Source of the DNA: an uncultured Alteromonadaceae bacterium
GTDB taxonomy: Bacteria > Pseudomonadota > Gammaproteobacteria > Enterobacterales > Alteromonadaceae
Assembly: GCA_947501935.1 (NCBI GenBank)
Contig: CANMXU010000001.1
Coordinates: forward strand, 264,251 to 328,250
DNA: 64,000 nucleotides
Reading direction: 5' to 3'
Numbering within the stretch: position 1 is the first letter of the stretch; each line of letters opens with the position of its first letter. The position numbers were made by a program, and so were the translations under genes. The notes beneath the pieces are model-generated. The model was not told the origin of the DNA, made no database searches, and saw only the letters and a program-made list of their open reading frames with translations. Shown here piece by piece: positions 9,859-18,358 of the stretch.

Positions 9859-10693
9859 TGGTTAAATAAACATCTTTCATTGTTGACCATTGGTAATCCT
9901 TTAACAAACGAACAATTTTAGCTTCCATACGAGATAGGTTTATATAGTGGCGAAGTTTAGACTTATATGAAGCATTGGCTATACGAGGCTGTTCAGCATC
10001 AATTTCCCATGGGTGAAAATAAAAGCTATAAGGCTGTTGCTCTTGCTGCAAATAATTATCAATTCTTTTTTTCGACATCCAGTATGGGTAAAGACGGAAG
10101 TAACCACCGCCACCAATGCCTTTATTAGTATTATTTTTTTGTATAGTCGGAATAGGAATTTCAATAATACCTTCGGGTCTAAGATTTTTAAACCGCGGCC
10201 ATTCTGGCACTCCATAAAGGTCATGTTCAATTGGGTAAGTGCTCGAGCTGTATTTAAAACCTAACTCCACCAAGACATCATATATCCAAGTGTTCGAATC
10301 ATTAACTGAAAAACTCGGTGCTCGGTAGCCAGCAATGGCTTCGCCAGAAACATCTTCGAGTATTTTTTTACTGCGCTCAACATCAGAAAAGAACTCAGCT
10401 CGAGACATTTCAGTAGCGCGGCGATGCGAGGTACCATGGCTTGCAAGTTCATGCCCTTGCTTAACAATGTCAGCAATTAAATTAGGGTAACGCTCAGCAA
10501 CCCAACCTAAAGTAAAAAAGGTACTTTTAACATTGTTCTGCTCAAACAATTCAAGCAAGCGATAAGTATTCTGTTCTACTCGACACGGTAAGCTTTCCCA
10601 ATTATTGGGGTCAATCACTTTTTCAAACGCAGAAACATGAAAATAATCTTCTACATCAACGGTCATTGCATTCACGATTACATGCTTATCCAA
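9845..10693 (-). CDS. XrtA/PEP-CTERM-system polysaccharide deacetylase (TIGR03006 type)
   Basis: A 282-residue NodB-fold deacetylase. Motif 1 reads TVDVEDYFHV (residues 11-20), the metal-binding motif 2 is HELASHGTSH with His86 and His90, and a later AGYRAPSFS (near residue 130) supplies motif 3. The C-terminal part has YFRLYPYWM and YSFYFHPWEID, characteristic of the DUF3473-containing exosortase-locus subfamily. The protein has no signal peptide, as in other members, so it likely works on lipid-linked or cytoplasmic sugar intermediates. The enzyme removes N-acetyl groups, shaping charge of the exopolysaccharide. It overlaps xrtA by 14 bp and follows the sugar transferase gene after 5 bp. 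Confidence 0.92.
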   Translation of the reverse strand: MDKHVIVNAMTVDVEDYFHVSAFEKVIDPNNWESLPCRVEQNTYRLLELFEQNNVKSTFFTLGWVAERYPNLIADIVKQGHELASHGTSHRRATEMSRAEFFSDVERSKKILEDVSGEAIAGYRAPSFSVNDSNTWIYDVLVELGFKYSSSTYPIEHDLYGVPEWPRFKNLRPEGIIEIPIPTIQKNNTNKGIGGGGYFRLYPYWMSKKRIDNYLQQEQQPYSFYFHPWEIDAEQPRIANASYKSKLRHYINLSRMEAKIVRLLKDYQWSTMKDVYLTNEDK

Positions 10694-10698
10694 CCTAG

Positions 10699-12111
10699 TT
10701 ACCGCCCTTTGCCAAACAATACAATTTCAACGGTTCTCACCAAAATCAGTAAATCTAATAAGAAACTTCGATGCTTAATGTAATACAGGTCATATTTGAG
10801 TTTTTCTAAAGAGTCGGCTTCGCTAGCGCCGTAAGGATACTTAAGTTGCGCCCAACCGGTTAAACCAGGCTTCACGTTATGGCGTTCGTTATAATAAGGT
10901 AAGTTTTTAATCAGGCCTTGAACAAATTCAGGGCGCTCAGGGCGTGGGCCGACAAATCCCATGTCACCACGCATTACATTGTATATTTGTGGTAATTCAT
11001 CAACGCGATATTTACGAATAAAATTGCCTATTTTAGTCGTTCTATCGTCATTGAGAGAAGCCATTTGTGCGCCGTCTTTTTCGGCGTCAACACGCATACT
11101 TCTAAACTTGATAATATCAAATGCTTGACCATCAAGGCCAACTCGTTCTTGAAAGTAGAATACTGGTGCTTTAATACCCTCATCAAGTTTAATTAAAAAG
11201 GCGGTAATCAACATTACTGGCCAAGTTAATAAAAATAAGAAAAAGGCCATGGTCGCATTAAAAACCCAATCAAGGGTATTTCTTAAATGGTTAGAAGAAG
11301 CAAAGCCATTCGAATAAATTACCCAACTAGGATAAATGAGGTTAACCGCAATTTGGCCGGTTTCACGTTCAATAAAATCTAAAATCTCAGTAACTTCTAC
11401 ACCACGAATTTTACATGCAAATAACTCATCTACTGGTAAGTTATTGCGACGTTCATCATTTGCCACCACAATTTCGTCAATATCATGCTCTAGGGCATAA
11501 CTGACTAAAGAGCCGTCAAGATCGATGCGAGTTTCGTTTTCAATCCCCTTGTCACTGTCACCATCCATATTAATAAAACCATGCATATGAAACCCTTGAC
11601 GATCAACGTCACGGCGCATACGTTTTTCAATAATAGAGGCGCGTTCACCGGCACCAAGGACTAAAACTCGACGTTTATTAAAACCAAAAAAATCAACCTG
11701 TAAAGTGAAGTAGCGAAAAGCACTCGCACTTACCAAGGTGATTAATGCAGACAAAGCTAATATTTCAATAGGTAGAGCTTGAGGGCCATAAAAAGGGTTT
11801 ATTAAGGTAACAATAAAAAAGCCAACGGCAACTGACACCATTAAGCGCCTAATAACACCTCGGTAATTTTCGCGTAATTTAGAATTATATAGCCCTAAAG
11901 ACAATGAGGATAATTGCACCATTAAGGCAAAAATGATTGCATAAATAAATAAAACATTTAGTTCAATAGGTTTTTGTTCAACAAAATGAAGTAAAGAATT
12001 CAAATATACTGTAAATAATAATGAACTGGCAAAAAAGACAAATTCAATCAGCACTAAAGATTTACTACCTGAAGACAAATCTCGAAACTTTGGGCTCGAC
12101 ATAAAATTCAA
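10699..12111 (-). CDS. XrtA-system undecaprenyl-phosphate sugar transferase (EpsB2/TIGR03013)
   Basis: A 470-residue polyisoprenyl-phosphate hexose-1-phosphate transferase. The N-terminus has about four membrane helices (residues 20-130), followed by a Rossmann-like domain with VLVLGAGERASI near 150. One more membrane helix near 290 precedes the catalytic bacterial-sugar-transferase domain, with KFRSMRVDAEKDG, KYRVDELPQIYNVMRGDM and FVGPRPERPEF. The enzyme loads the first sugar phosphate on undecaprenyl phosphate and so starts EPS repeat-unit synthesis. It is the first gene of the operon with the deacetylase, xrtA and FkbM genes, divergent from the export gene at 12463. Confidence 0.93.
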   Translation of the reverse strand: MNFMSSPKFRDLSSGSKSLVLIEFVFFASSLLFTVYLNSLLHFVEQKPIELNVLFIYAIIFALMVQLSSLSLGLYNSKLRENYRGVIRRLMVSVAVGFFIVTLINPFYGPQALPIEILALSALITLVSASAFRYFTLQVDFFGFNKRRVLVLGAGERASIIEKRMRRDVDRQGFHMHGFINMDGDSDKGIENETRIDLDGSLVSYALEHDIDEIVVANDERRNNLPVDELFACKIRGVEVTEILDFIERETGQIAVNLIYPSWVIYSNGFASSNHLRNTLDWVFNATMAFFLFLLTWPVMLITAFLIKLDEGIKAPVFYFQERVGLDGQAFDIIKFRSMRVDAEKDGAQMASLNDDRTTKIGNFIRKYRVDELPQIYNVMRGDMGFVGPRPERPEFVQGLIKNLPYYNERHNVKPGLTGWAQLKYPYGASEADSLEKLKYDLYYIKHRSFLLDLLILVRTVEIVLFGKGR

Positions 12112-12462
12112 ACTTCCCTAATAAAAAAACAATCAACCAAAAATCAGCACCATTAGAATTCATCCCCATATAAATGTAAAGAAAAGCATTACAACTGCTA
12201 TGTATTATTGCGAATTAAGGTATGAAAAATGTACATTAGCTCAATATAAACATCGGAACAATTACTTGAATTTGTAATCTGCAACTTATTCTAATTAAAT
12301 TAATTTAAATTTTACCTTCTCATTCAACAGCTTGACAACAAAAAAACATTCAACCATTAAAAGATGTGCATCAATTGTAAAAATAAAATACAATCTGGTA
12401 ACGTATTGCAATAATATCATTGGCCTAGGCTAAAACTTAGCCAAAAAACGAAGGTTATTACC
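12112..12462. other. Divergent intergenic region between sugar transferase and export gene
   Basis: This 351-bp A+T-rich stretch has no gene. It must hold the promoters of both EPS operons. I see a TTGACA hexamer at 12332 with no convincing -10 at the right distance. There is a TGG-N9-GC sequence at 12394-12408 that is one base short for a sigma-54 promoter, and a short hairpin at 12428-12442. No other recognisable site is present. Confidence 0.5.
12428..12442 (+). promoter_or_regulatory. Inverted repeat in the 5' leader of the export gene
   Basis: GGCTAA-aac-TTAGCC, a perfect 6-bp inverted repeat with a 3-base loop, ends 20 bases before the ATG of the polysaccharide export gene and is followed by an A-rich run. 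It could be an operator or an mRNA leader hairpin. No regulator can be assigned. Confidence 0.4.
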
Positions 12463-13101
12463 ATGGAAAAAAACGTGATTCACTCATTAAAGTTAATACT
12501 CATTGTTGTATTTACTCAGTTTATATTTAGCTGCAGTAATTCCAGTAGTTTACCTACAGCTACAATACACCCTTCCAATACCGTAGATTCTGCTTCATAT
12601 AAATATTTAATTGGTGCAGGTGATGTCATCAATATTTTTGTATGGCGTAACCCTGAAGTATCAGGCACTTTTACTGTTCGCCCAGATGGCATGATCACTA
12701 CCTCACTAGTTGAAGATATTGCAGCATCAGGTAAAACACCAACAGAGTTAGCTCGTTCAGTTGAACAAATATTAGCAACTTATCTAAGAGACCCTGTTGT
12801 TACTGTAACCGTTAATAACTTTGTAGGCCCATATAGCGAACAAATTCGTGTTATTGGTGAAGCCTCAGAGCCTAAATCTATTAGTTACACGCAAAATATG
12901 ACTCTTTTAGATGTTATGATAGCGGTAGGCGGTTTAACTGAATTTGCTGATGGTAATGACGCTGTATTAGTTCGTATTGAAAATGGCGAACAAAAACAGT
13001 ACAACATATTAATTGAAGATTTAATTAAAAATGGCCAAATAGCAGCAAATGTTGATGTATTGCCTGGTGACGTCATTGTTATTCCTGAAACTTGGTTTTA
13101 A
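12463..13101 (+). CDS. XrtA-system polysaccharide export protein (Wza/TIGR03027 type)
   Basis: A 212-residue periplasmic or outer-membrane export protein. A hydrophobic signal leads to a lipobox-like FSC at about residue 24, so a lipoprotein is likely. The Poly_export domain begins at YKYLIGAGDVINIFVW, with the SLBB-type continuation VIGEASEPKSISYTQNMTLLDVMIAVGGL. Length matches the short exosortase-associated subfamily rather than full E. coli Wza. It forms the outer gate for EPS export, working with the chain-length protein encoded 133 bp downstream. Regulation: the gene is divergent from the sugar transferase, so the two operons share a control region. Confidence 0.92.
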   Translation: MEKNVIHSLKLILIVVFTQFIFSCSNSSSLPTATIHPSNTVDSASYKYLIGAGDVINIFVWRNPEVSGTFTVRPDGMITTSLVEDIAASGKTPTELARSVEQILATYLRDPVVTVTVNNFVGPYSEQIRVIGEASEPKSISYTQNMTLLDVMIAVGGLTEFADGNDAVLVRIENGEQKQYNILIEDLIKNGQIAANVDVLPGDVIVIPETWF

Positions 13102-13234
13102 TATTCCAAGTGATTAACCTGGATATTTTAGATGTAGTAGTCGATTACATCATTATTTAACCGTCACAATAGTAAAAAAGAATAGTATAACAAGTCAGGC
13201 TTTTTATTCTAAAAGCCTGCTTTTGAGGTTTTAA

Positions 13235-14833
13235 ATGCAAGAAGTATTAGAACAAGTATTAGATTACATTAAAGCCATGTGGATTAAACGTCGATTTTTG
13301 ATGGTTGCTACTTGGTTAATTTGCCCTATTGGCTGGTATGCGGTTTCCCAATTAGATGATGTTTATGAATCTAATGCTAGAGTTTATGTTGATACACAGT
13401 CGATATTAGGACCATTACTTAGAGGCTTAACGGTACAAACTAATCCTGAAATACAAATAAGGTTAATGATTAAAACTTTACTTAGTCGACCAAACCTTGA
13501 ACGCATTTCACGTATGACTGATCTTGATGTACAGGCCGCTGATAGCAAAGAGTATGATGCAATAATATCTCGCCTTAAAAATAACATCAAAATTAGTTCT
13601 GCCGGTAAAGAAAATATTTACACGCTTTCATTTGAAGATAAGAACCCTGAAATGGCCCGTAACGTGGTGCAATCAGCCTTAACGGTTTTTATCGAAAATA
13701 CCTTAGGTGAAAATCGTAGCGACTCTGATGAGGCACAAAAATTCCTTGATGCGCAAATTAAAGAATATGAAAATCGATTATCATCAGCCGAAGCAAAACT
13801 GACTAACTTCAAACAAAAATATAGCGACTCATTAGTTAACGGAACTGGCGGCTATTATAATACTTTGAAATCCGAAAAAGATCGCCTCGAAGAAGCGCAG
13901 CTAAACCTTAAAGAAATATTAACTCGCCTTGACTCAGCTAAAGCACAATTAGCTGGAGAAGAAACAGTACTAGGGCAATTTTCCAATAAAGTACAAAGCA
14001 ATAGTACGATAACCACCTCATATGATAGTCGTATTTCCCAGTTAGAAGAGCAACTTGACGGATTACAACTGCGTTATACTGATAATCACCCTGATGTAAA
14101 AGAACTACTTAGACAAATTAACAAATTGGAAGGGCAACGTGTTGCTGAAATTGAACAATATTATGAAGCTATTAAGAGTTCAGAAAATGGCAGTCAATCA
14201 AACTTTTCTTCTGTCGATCAAAACTCAGTTTACCAAGAAATGAAAGTTCAAGTTAATAGCCTAGAAAACGAAGCTGCTTCTTTAACTGTTCGGGTTAATA
14301 ATTACAAAGAACGCGTGCAAAAATTAGAAAGCAAAATTCATATATTGCCTGAAATTGAAGCTGAACTAACGGCTTTAAATCGTGGTTATGATATTACTAA
14401 GCAGAAATATGAAGAGTTACTGAGCAGAAAAGAAACCGCTCAACTGGCACAACAGGCTGATGAAACCACCAATAAAATTCAATTTAGAGTGATTGACGCA
14501 CCTCGTGCAGCCAACAAACCTACTGGCCCGAAAAGAATTCTTTTCTTCATTGGGGTAACAGTATTAGGATTAGGCGTTGGACTGGGTTTATCTTTATTGT
14601 TTAGTCAATTGAATCCTGTAGTTACCTCAAGTAACCAGTTAGCGAAAGCCACCGGAATTCCTGTTTTTGGCATTGTTTCAGCCACTGATAACTTAGGCTT
14701 GAAAAAATGGAATCGTCGTAAAACAGTTATATTTGTTATTTCAAATTCACTTTTATTATTGATGTTAATTTGCTTTGTTAGTTACTTTTTATTTCCAGAT
14801 GCCATACAAGCGCCACTTAGAAGGATATTTTAG
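13235..14833 (+). CDS. XrtA-system polysaccharide chain-length determinant (Wzz-like, TIGR03007)
   Basis: A 532-residue inner-membrane polysaccharide co-polymerase. It has an N-terminal membrane helix at about 20-36, a large periplasmic domain with the Wzz fold and long coiled-coil stretches (about 160-230 and 330-400), and a second hydrophobic region with a Pro/Gly-rich approach (ANKPTGPKRILFFIGVTVLGLGVGLGL in two short hydrophobic blocks near 430-460). A final membrane helix lies near 493-512. The protein sets EPS chain length and, with the tyrosine autokinase encoded next (4 bp downstream), controls polymer export. Translation begins at an ATG 133 bp after the export gene, in the same operon. 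Confidence 0.92.
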   Translation: MQEVLEQVLDYIKAMWIKRRFLMVATWLICPIGWYAVSQLDDVYESNARVYVDTQSILGPLLRGLTVQTNPEIQIRLMIKTLLSRPNLERISRMTDLDVQAADSKEYDAIISRLKNNIKISSAGKENIYTLSFEDKNPEMARNVVQSALTVFIENTLGENRSDSDEAQKFLDAQIKEYENRLSSAEAKLTNFKQKYSDSLVNGTGGYYNTLKSEKDRLEEAQLNLKEILTRLDSAKAQLAGEETVLGQFSNKVQSNSTITTSYDSRISQLEEQLDGLQLRYTDNHPDVKELLRQINKLEGQRVAEIEQYYEAIKSSENGSQSNFSSVDQNSVYQEMKVQVNSLENEAASLTVRVNNYKERVQKLESKIHILPEIEAELTALNRGYDITKQKYEELLSRKETAQLAQQADETTNKIQFRVIDAPRAANKPTGPKRILFFIGVTVLGLGVGLGLSLLFSQLNPVVTSSNQLAKATGIPVFGIVSATDNLGLKKWNRRKTVIFVISNSLLLLMLICFVSYFLFPDAIQAPLRRIF

Positions 14834-14837
14834 AGAT

Positions 14838-15731
14838 ATGAGTACTATTGAAAAAGCGCTTGCTAAACAAAAAGCAAAAGTGATCCAAGCTCAACCAGCG
14901 ACTCCAGTAGTGGAAGATGAGACTGTACAGCCCAGCGCAGAATTAGTTGAGAAAAGCAGAGAGCCAAGCACTGTTACTGTGAAAACATCTAACGAACAAA
15001 TGTTTGTCATTGATAAAGAGAACTTAGAACAGCGTGGTTTTCTTATTGATAATGGTTCAAGGAAAAGCATTAAGGATGAGTTTCGCCAAATTAAACGTAA
15101 GCTGCTAAATAATGCTTTTGGTGCTGGCGCTAAAATGCTCAATAACAGCAACCTAATTATGGTGAGTAGCTCCAAGCCTAATGAAGGAAAAACCTTTGTA
15201 TCAATCAATCTTGCTTTAAGTATCGCTTTAGAACAAGACAAAACAGTATTATTGATTGATGCCGATGTTTTGCGACCAAGCCTTAATAGGGAATTAGGCT
15301 TAGAAGCTACACCAGGTTTAATTGAATATTTATTAGAAAAAAATCAAGATATTGGTGAGGTAATTTATCGCACTAATATTGATAAGCTCAATATTATTCC
15401 GGCCGGTATACCTCATCATTTATCCAATGAATTATTAGCTAGTGATCGAATGTTGACTTTAGCGCAAGAGTTAGCAAATCGTTATCCTGATCGTGTCGTA
15501 ATCTTTGACTGCCCTCCTTTATTAGGTGTTACTGAAACCGTGGTATTATCAAGCCTAATGGGGCAAGCGCTTGTCGTTGTTGAAGAGTCAAAAACCCCGA
15601 TAGATGATATTAAAAAGGCAACTGCCAATTTAAACGAAGACCTAGCGGTAGGTCTTGTTCTTAACAAAGCAATCAGATCTCATAAGGATATGTATGGCTA
15701 TTATGGCTATGGCTACAATCCACAAGAATAA
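14838..15731 (+). CDS. XrtA-associated tyrosine autokinase (BY-kinase, TIGR03018)
   Basis: A 297-residue cytoplasmic bacterial tyrosine kinase. I place the start at ATG 14838, four bases after the Wzz-like stop, because the reading frame upstream overlaps that gene by 60 bp and lacks the family's N-terminus. Walker A is SSKPNEGKT (111-119), Walker A' VLLIDADVLRP (137-147), and Walker B VIFDCPPLL near 230. The C-terminal tail is tyrosine-rich (MYGYYGYGY), the usual autophosphorylation cluster. The missing transmembrane activator part is supplied in trans by the Wzz-like neighbour, the split type seen in Proteobacteria and Firmicutes. It regulates EPS polymerisation by cycles of phosphorylation. 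Confidence 0.93.
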   Translation: MSTIEKALAKQKAKVIQAQPATPVVEDETVQPSAELVEKSREPSTVTVKTSNEQMFVIDKENLEQRGFLIDNGSRKSIKDEFRQIKRKLLNNAFGAGAKMLNNSNLIMVSSSKPNEGKTFVSINLALSIALEQDKTVLLIDADVLRPSLNRELGLEATPGLIEYLLEKNQDIGEVIYRTNIDKLNIIPAGIPHHLSNELLASDRMLTLAQELANRYPDRVVIFDCPPLLGVTETVVLSSLMGQALVVVEESKTPIDDIKKATANLNEDLAVGLVLNKAIRSHKDMYGYYGYGYNPQE

Positions 15732-17202
15732 TAAAAAATTATTAATAGCGGTTTTATCAAGTTTCCCTTTATGGGCTAACGCGGGTGATTGGCAGTTCAA
15801 GCCAGAATTAACCCTTGATGAAACCTATTCTGATAATGTTGAATTGTCTCTCAATGATAAAACCTCAAGCTTGGTTAGCCAAATAGGGGTAAGGGTTAAT
15901 GAAAAATATGAAGATAGCGATGCAGGGTTAGACTTTAATTTGCATAGTGTTTATGCAATGTATAGTCATGATAGCGATATCAATGATGACTACCATACCC
16001 TAGCAGCCGATGGCTTTTTAAACCTGGGTATTGATGGTTTATCATTAACAGGACTAGCTTCAATTGAAAACCAAAGTCAAAGTGCTGCCGGCAATTCATT
16101 AGCCAATATTGTTTCCGGCGATACAGTAGAGGTCAGAAGATATTCCTCCGGTCTACGTTACCAAAAAAGTAATAGTAATTTAGACCTAAACTTAAGTATT
16201 AATTATTCAGATACCTCATCAGAAGATCGAATTGGTGAAAATAATGGCACCAATTCGAGTTTAACCACTAAAAATGGTAGCGCGGCTCGTAATGTTTTCT
16301 GGGATGTATCAGCAAGTTATCAAGATTTATCAAATAACAGCCAAGATAGAACCATGTATCAAACCGAAATAAAAATCGGTTGGATCACTGACTATAAATT
16401 CAACCCTTTTATTCGTTATTATGATGAAAATTTTGATGGTAATTTTGGCAGCCAATCGATTGAGTCCAACTCTTATGGACTTGGTGTTCGCTGGTTAATC
16501 ACCCCGCGTTTGCAACTCGATTTAAGTTATAATAAACCGGTTGATGATCAGCTTGATAGCGATGGTAAGCCATTTGATGAATATATTGATACGCGTATAT
16601 TCTGGCAACCGACTAACCGAACCAGTGTTGAAGCCAACTATTCTCAACGTTTTTTTGGTGACAGTTATGGCTTGAAGTTAAAGCATCGCAATAAACGCTT
16701 AACCAATTCAATTAGCTATAGTGAAAACGTAGAAACCTTTACTCGTTATAATTTCACTTCTGATAACCTTGGTACAGTCGATACTCCTTCAGAGGACGAT
16801 ACATTTTCACTAAATCGCCAACTTACTTGGTCAACTGTATTCGCTTTGCCTCGAACCAGCTTTAATCTCAGTCTAAATGGAAATAACCGGGAAAACTTAG
16901 ACACCAAAGCAGAAGATCAATATCGCTCAGTTCGTTTGTCAGTAAAACGCAAAGTTAGCGCTTATTCCACATTTACTGTTTCTGGTAGTTATAACAAAAA
17001 TGATATGCACACCAGAAATGAAAATGACTTAAGCCAAACACAGCAAGATGAGTATAAAAATTACGCTATAGATTATTCCCGAGAGATTAACAGCCGATTA
17101 TCAGCTGTTTTAGGGCTTAGCTATTTAAATCGAGAATCAAATCGTACAGAGTATACTTATGATGAAAGTCGTATATATATTCAAGTTAGTAAAGGCTTTT
17201 AA
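15694..17202 (+). CDS. XrtA/PEP-CTERM-system outer-membrane beta-barrel protein (TIGR03016)
   Basis: About 502 residues with a signal peptide ending at ANA (LLIAVLSSFPLWANA) and then an alternating-residue beta-barrel pattern through the C-terminal aromatic residue (VSKGF). Typical phrases are LDLNLSINYSDTSSEDR and RLQLDLSYNKPVDD. This matches the exosortase-locus barrel family, thought to be the outer-membrane pore or anchor for EPS, analogous to BcsC-type barrels. The start at ATG 15694 has AAGGA five bases before it and lies inside the 3' end of the kinase gene (38-bp overlap), so the two are translationally coupled. Other in-frame ATGs at 15703 and 15709 are possible. Confidence 0.85.
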   Translation: MAIMAMATIHKNNKKLLIAVLSSFPLWANAGDWQFKPELTLDETYSDNVELSLNDKTSSLVSQIGVRVNEKYEDSDAGLDFNLHSVYAMYSHDSDINDDYHTLAADGFLNLGIDGLSLTGLASIENQSQSAAGNSLANIVSGDTVEVRRYSSGLRYQKSNSNLDLNLSINYSDTSSEDRIGENNGTNSSLTTKNGSAARNVFWDVSASYQDLSNNSQDRTMYQTEIKIGWITDYKFNPFIRYYDENFDGNFGSQSIESNSYGLGVRWLITPRLQLDLSYNKPVDDQLDSDGKPFDEYIDTRIFWQPTNRTSVEANYSQRFFGDSYGLKLKHRNKRLTNSISYSENVETFTRYNFTSDNLGTVDTPSEDDTFSLNRQLTWSTVFALPRTSFNLSLNGNNRENLDTKAEDQYRSVRLSVKRKVSAYSTFTVSGSYNKNDMHTRNENDLSQTQQDEYKNYAIDYSREINSRLSAVLGLSYLNRESNRTEYTYDESRIYIQVSKGF

Positions 17203-17207
17203 ACACG

Positions 17208-18251
17208 ATGTATGAAAATTATTATGGCTTTAAAGAGCGCCCTTTCCAATTAAGCCCTGATCCACGCTTTTTCTTTGCCTCGAGCCATCACCAGCGTGCC
17301 CTATCTTATTTGCAATATGGCTTAGACCAAGGTGAGGGGTTTATCGTTATTACCGGCCCTATCGGCACAGGTAAAACTACCATTGCCCGTAACTTACTAA
17401 ATAATATTGGTGACTCAAACATTGTTGCTATTCAGCTGGTTACTACGAAATTAAATCCGCATGAATTATTAGAGCTAGTCGCTTCTGAGTTTAAACTTAC
17501 GGTAACTAGCGATAGCAAAGCTGACCTCTTACGAGAAATTGAGAAGTATTTAATCTCTCTTAGCCAACAAGGTAAACGTGCTTTAATTATTGTTGATGAA
17601 GCGCAAAATTTACCTTCAGAAACTGTTGAAGAATTACGGATGCTATCTAATTTTCAACTTGATAATAAACCACTAGTACAAAGTTTTTTATTAGGCCAAG
17701 AAGAGCTTAAAGGCATAATTCAAGCCCCAAATATGGAGCAATTTCGACAACGTATTATTGCTTCAGCGCATTTAAAACCACTTTCTTGTGATGAAGTTAA
17801 AGATTATATCAATCATCGCCTTCAACAAGCAGGTTGTAATAAAGAAGCATTGTTTGCCGAAAAAACATTTAGTGTAATTCATGAGAAAACCTTAGGTGTA
17901 CCAAGAAAAATCAACATTTTTGTTGATCGATTATTATTGTTTGGTTTTTTAGAAGAGCTAGACAATATCACTATAGATGCCATTAATGATGTCGCTGAAG
18001 AAATGCAAATTGAGCTCACCGGTTCGATTAATACTCAGCAATTAAGCAGTAATGAGCCATCACAAAGCAAGCAGGTAGAAGTTAATGCGCCTGAGCATGT
18101 TGAAAATGTTAAAAACGTACTACGTGAAGTTGAAGATATTTTAGAAGGTTCAATCAAGCAAAAAATTAAGATGGCACGTTATGTTGATAAATTGCTTAAA
18201 CAGAAAAATCGTCAATTTGCGCAAAGCAATATTGAAAAAACTGAAAGTTAA
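17208..18251 (+). CDS. XrtA-associated secretion-type ATPase (ExeA-like AAA+, TIGR03015)
   Basis: A 347-residue AAA+ ATPase of the ExeA/GspA type. The N-terminus MYENYYGFKERPFQLSPDPR is the family signature; Walker A is GPIGTGKTT (50-58) and Walker B ALIIVDEAQNL (125-135). A sensor-like RQRIIASAHLKPL follows near 180. The C-terminal 90 residues are Gln/Glu-rich and predicted coiled. The gene starts 5 bp after the outer-membrane barrel gene and closes this operon. ExeA-like ATPases help assemble outer-membrane secretion or export pores, so here it probably assists the EPS export machinery. Confidence 0.93.
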   Translation: MYENYYGFKERPFQLSPDPRFFFASSHHQRALSYLQYGLDQGEGFIVITGPIGTGKTTIARNLLNNIGDSNIVAIQLVTTKLNPHELLELVASEFKLTVTSDSKADLLREIEKYLISLSQQGKRALIIVDEAQNLPSETVEELRMLSNFQLDNKPLVQSFLLGQEELKGIIQAPNMEQFRQRIIASAHLKPLSCDEVKDYINHRLQQAGCNKEALFAEKTFSVIHEKTLGVPRKINIFVDRLLLFGFLEELDNITIDAINDVAEEMQIELTGSINTQQLSSNEPSQSKQVEVNAPEHVENVKNVLREVEDILEGSIKQKIKMARYVDKLLKQKNRQFAQSNIEKTES

Positions 18252-18299
18252 TTTACCTGCATATATTTAGAGCAGCTTACCTTTTTATCTGCCATTACG

Positions 18300-18330
18300 A
18301 AGAAGGCTTACTTGAAAAGTAAGCCTTCTT
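18300..18330. terminator. Bidirectional terminator between the EPS operon and prsR
   Basis: A perfect 13-bp stem (18300-18312 with 18318-18330; AAGAAGGCTTACT/AGTAAGCCTTCTT) with a five-base loop lies between the convergent ATPase and prsR genes. The T-rich flank is weak (TTCTT), but the position between two convergent stops makes a shared terminator likely. Confidence 0.7.
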
Positions 18331-18358
18331 AATACTTGTGCCATTTTAAATAACGATA

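Noticed and set aside
12394..12408. Sigma-54 promoter before the export gene
   Set aside because: GG and GC are separated by 9 bases, not 10, and sigma-54 promoters tolerate this poorly. It is kept only as a weak observation.
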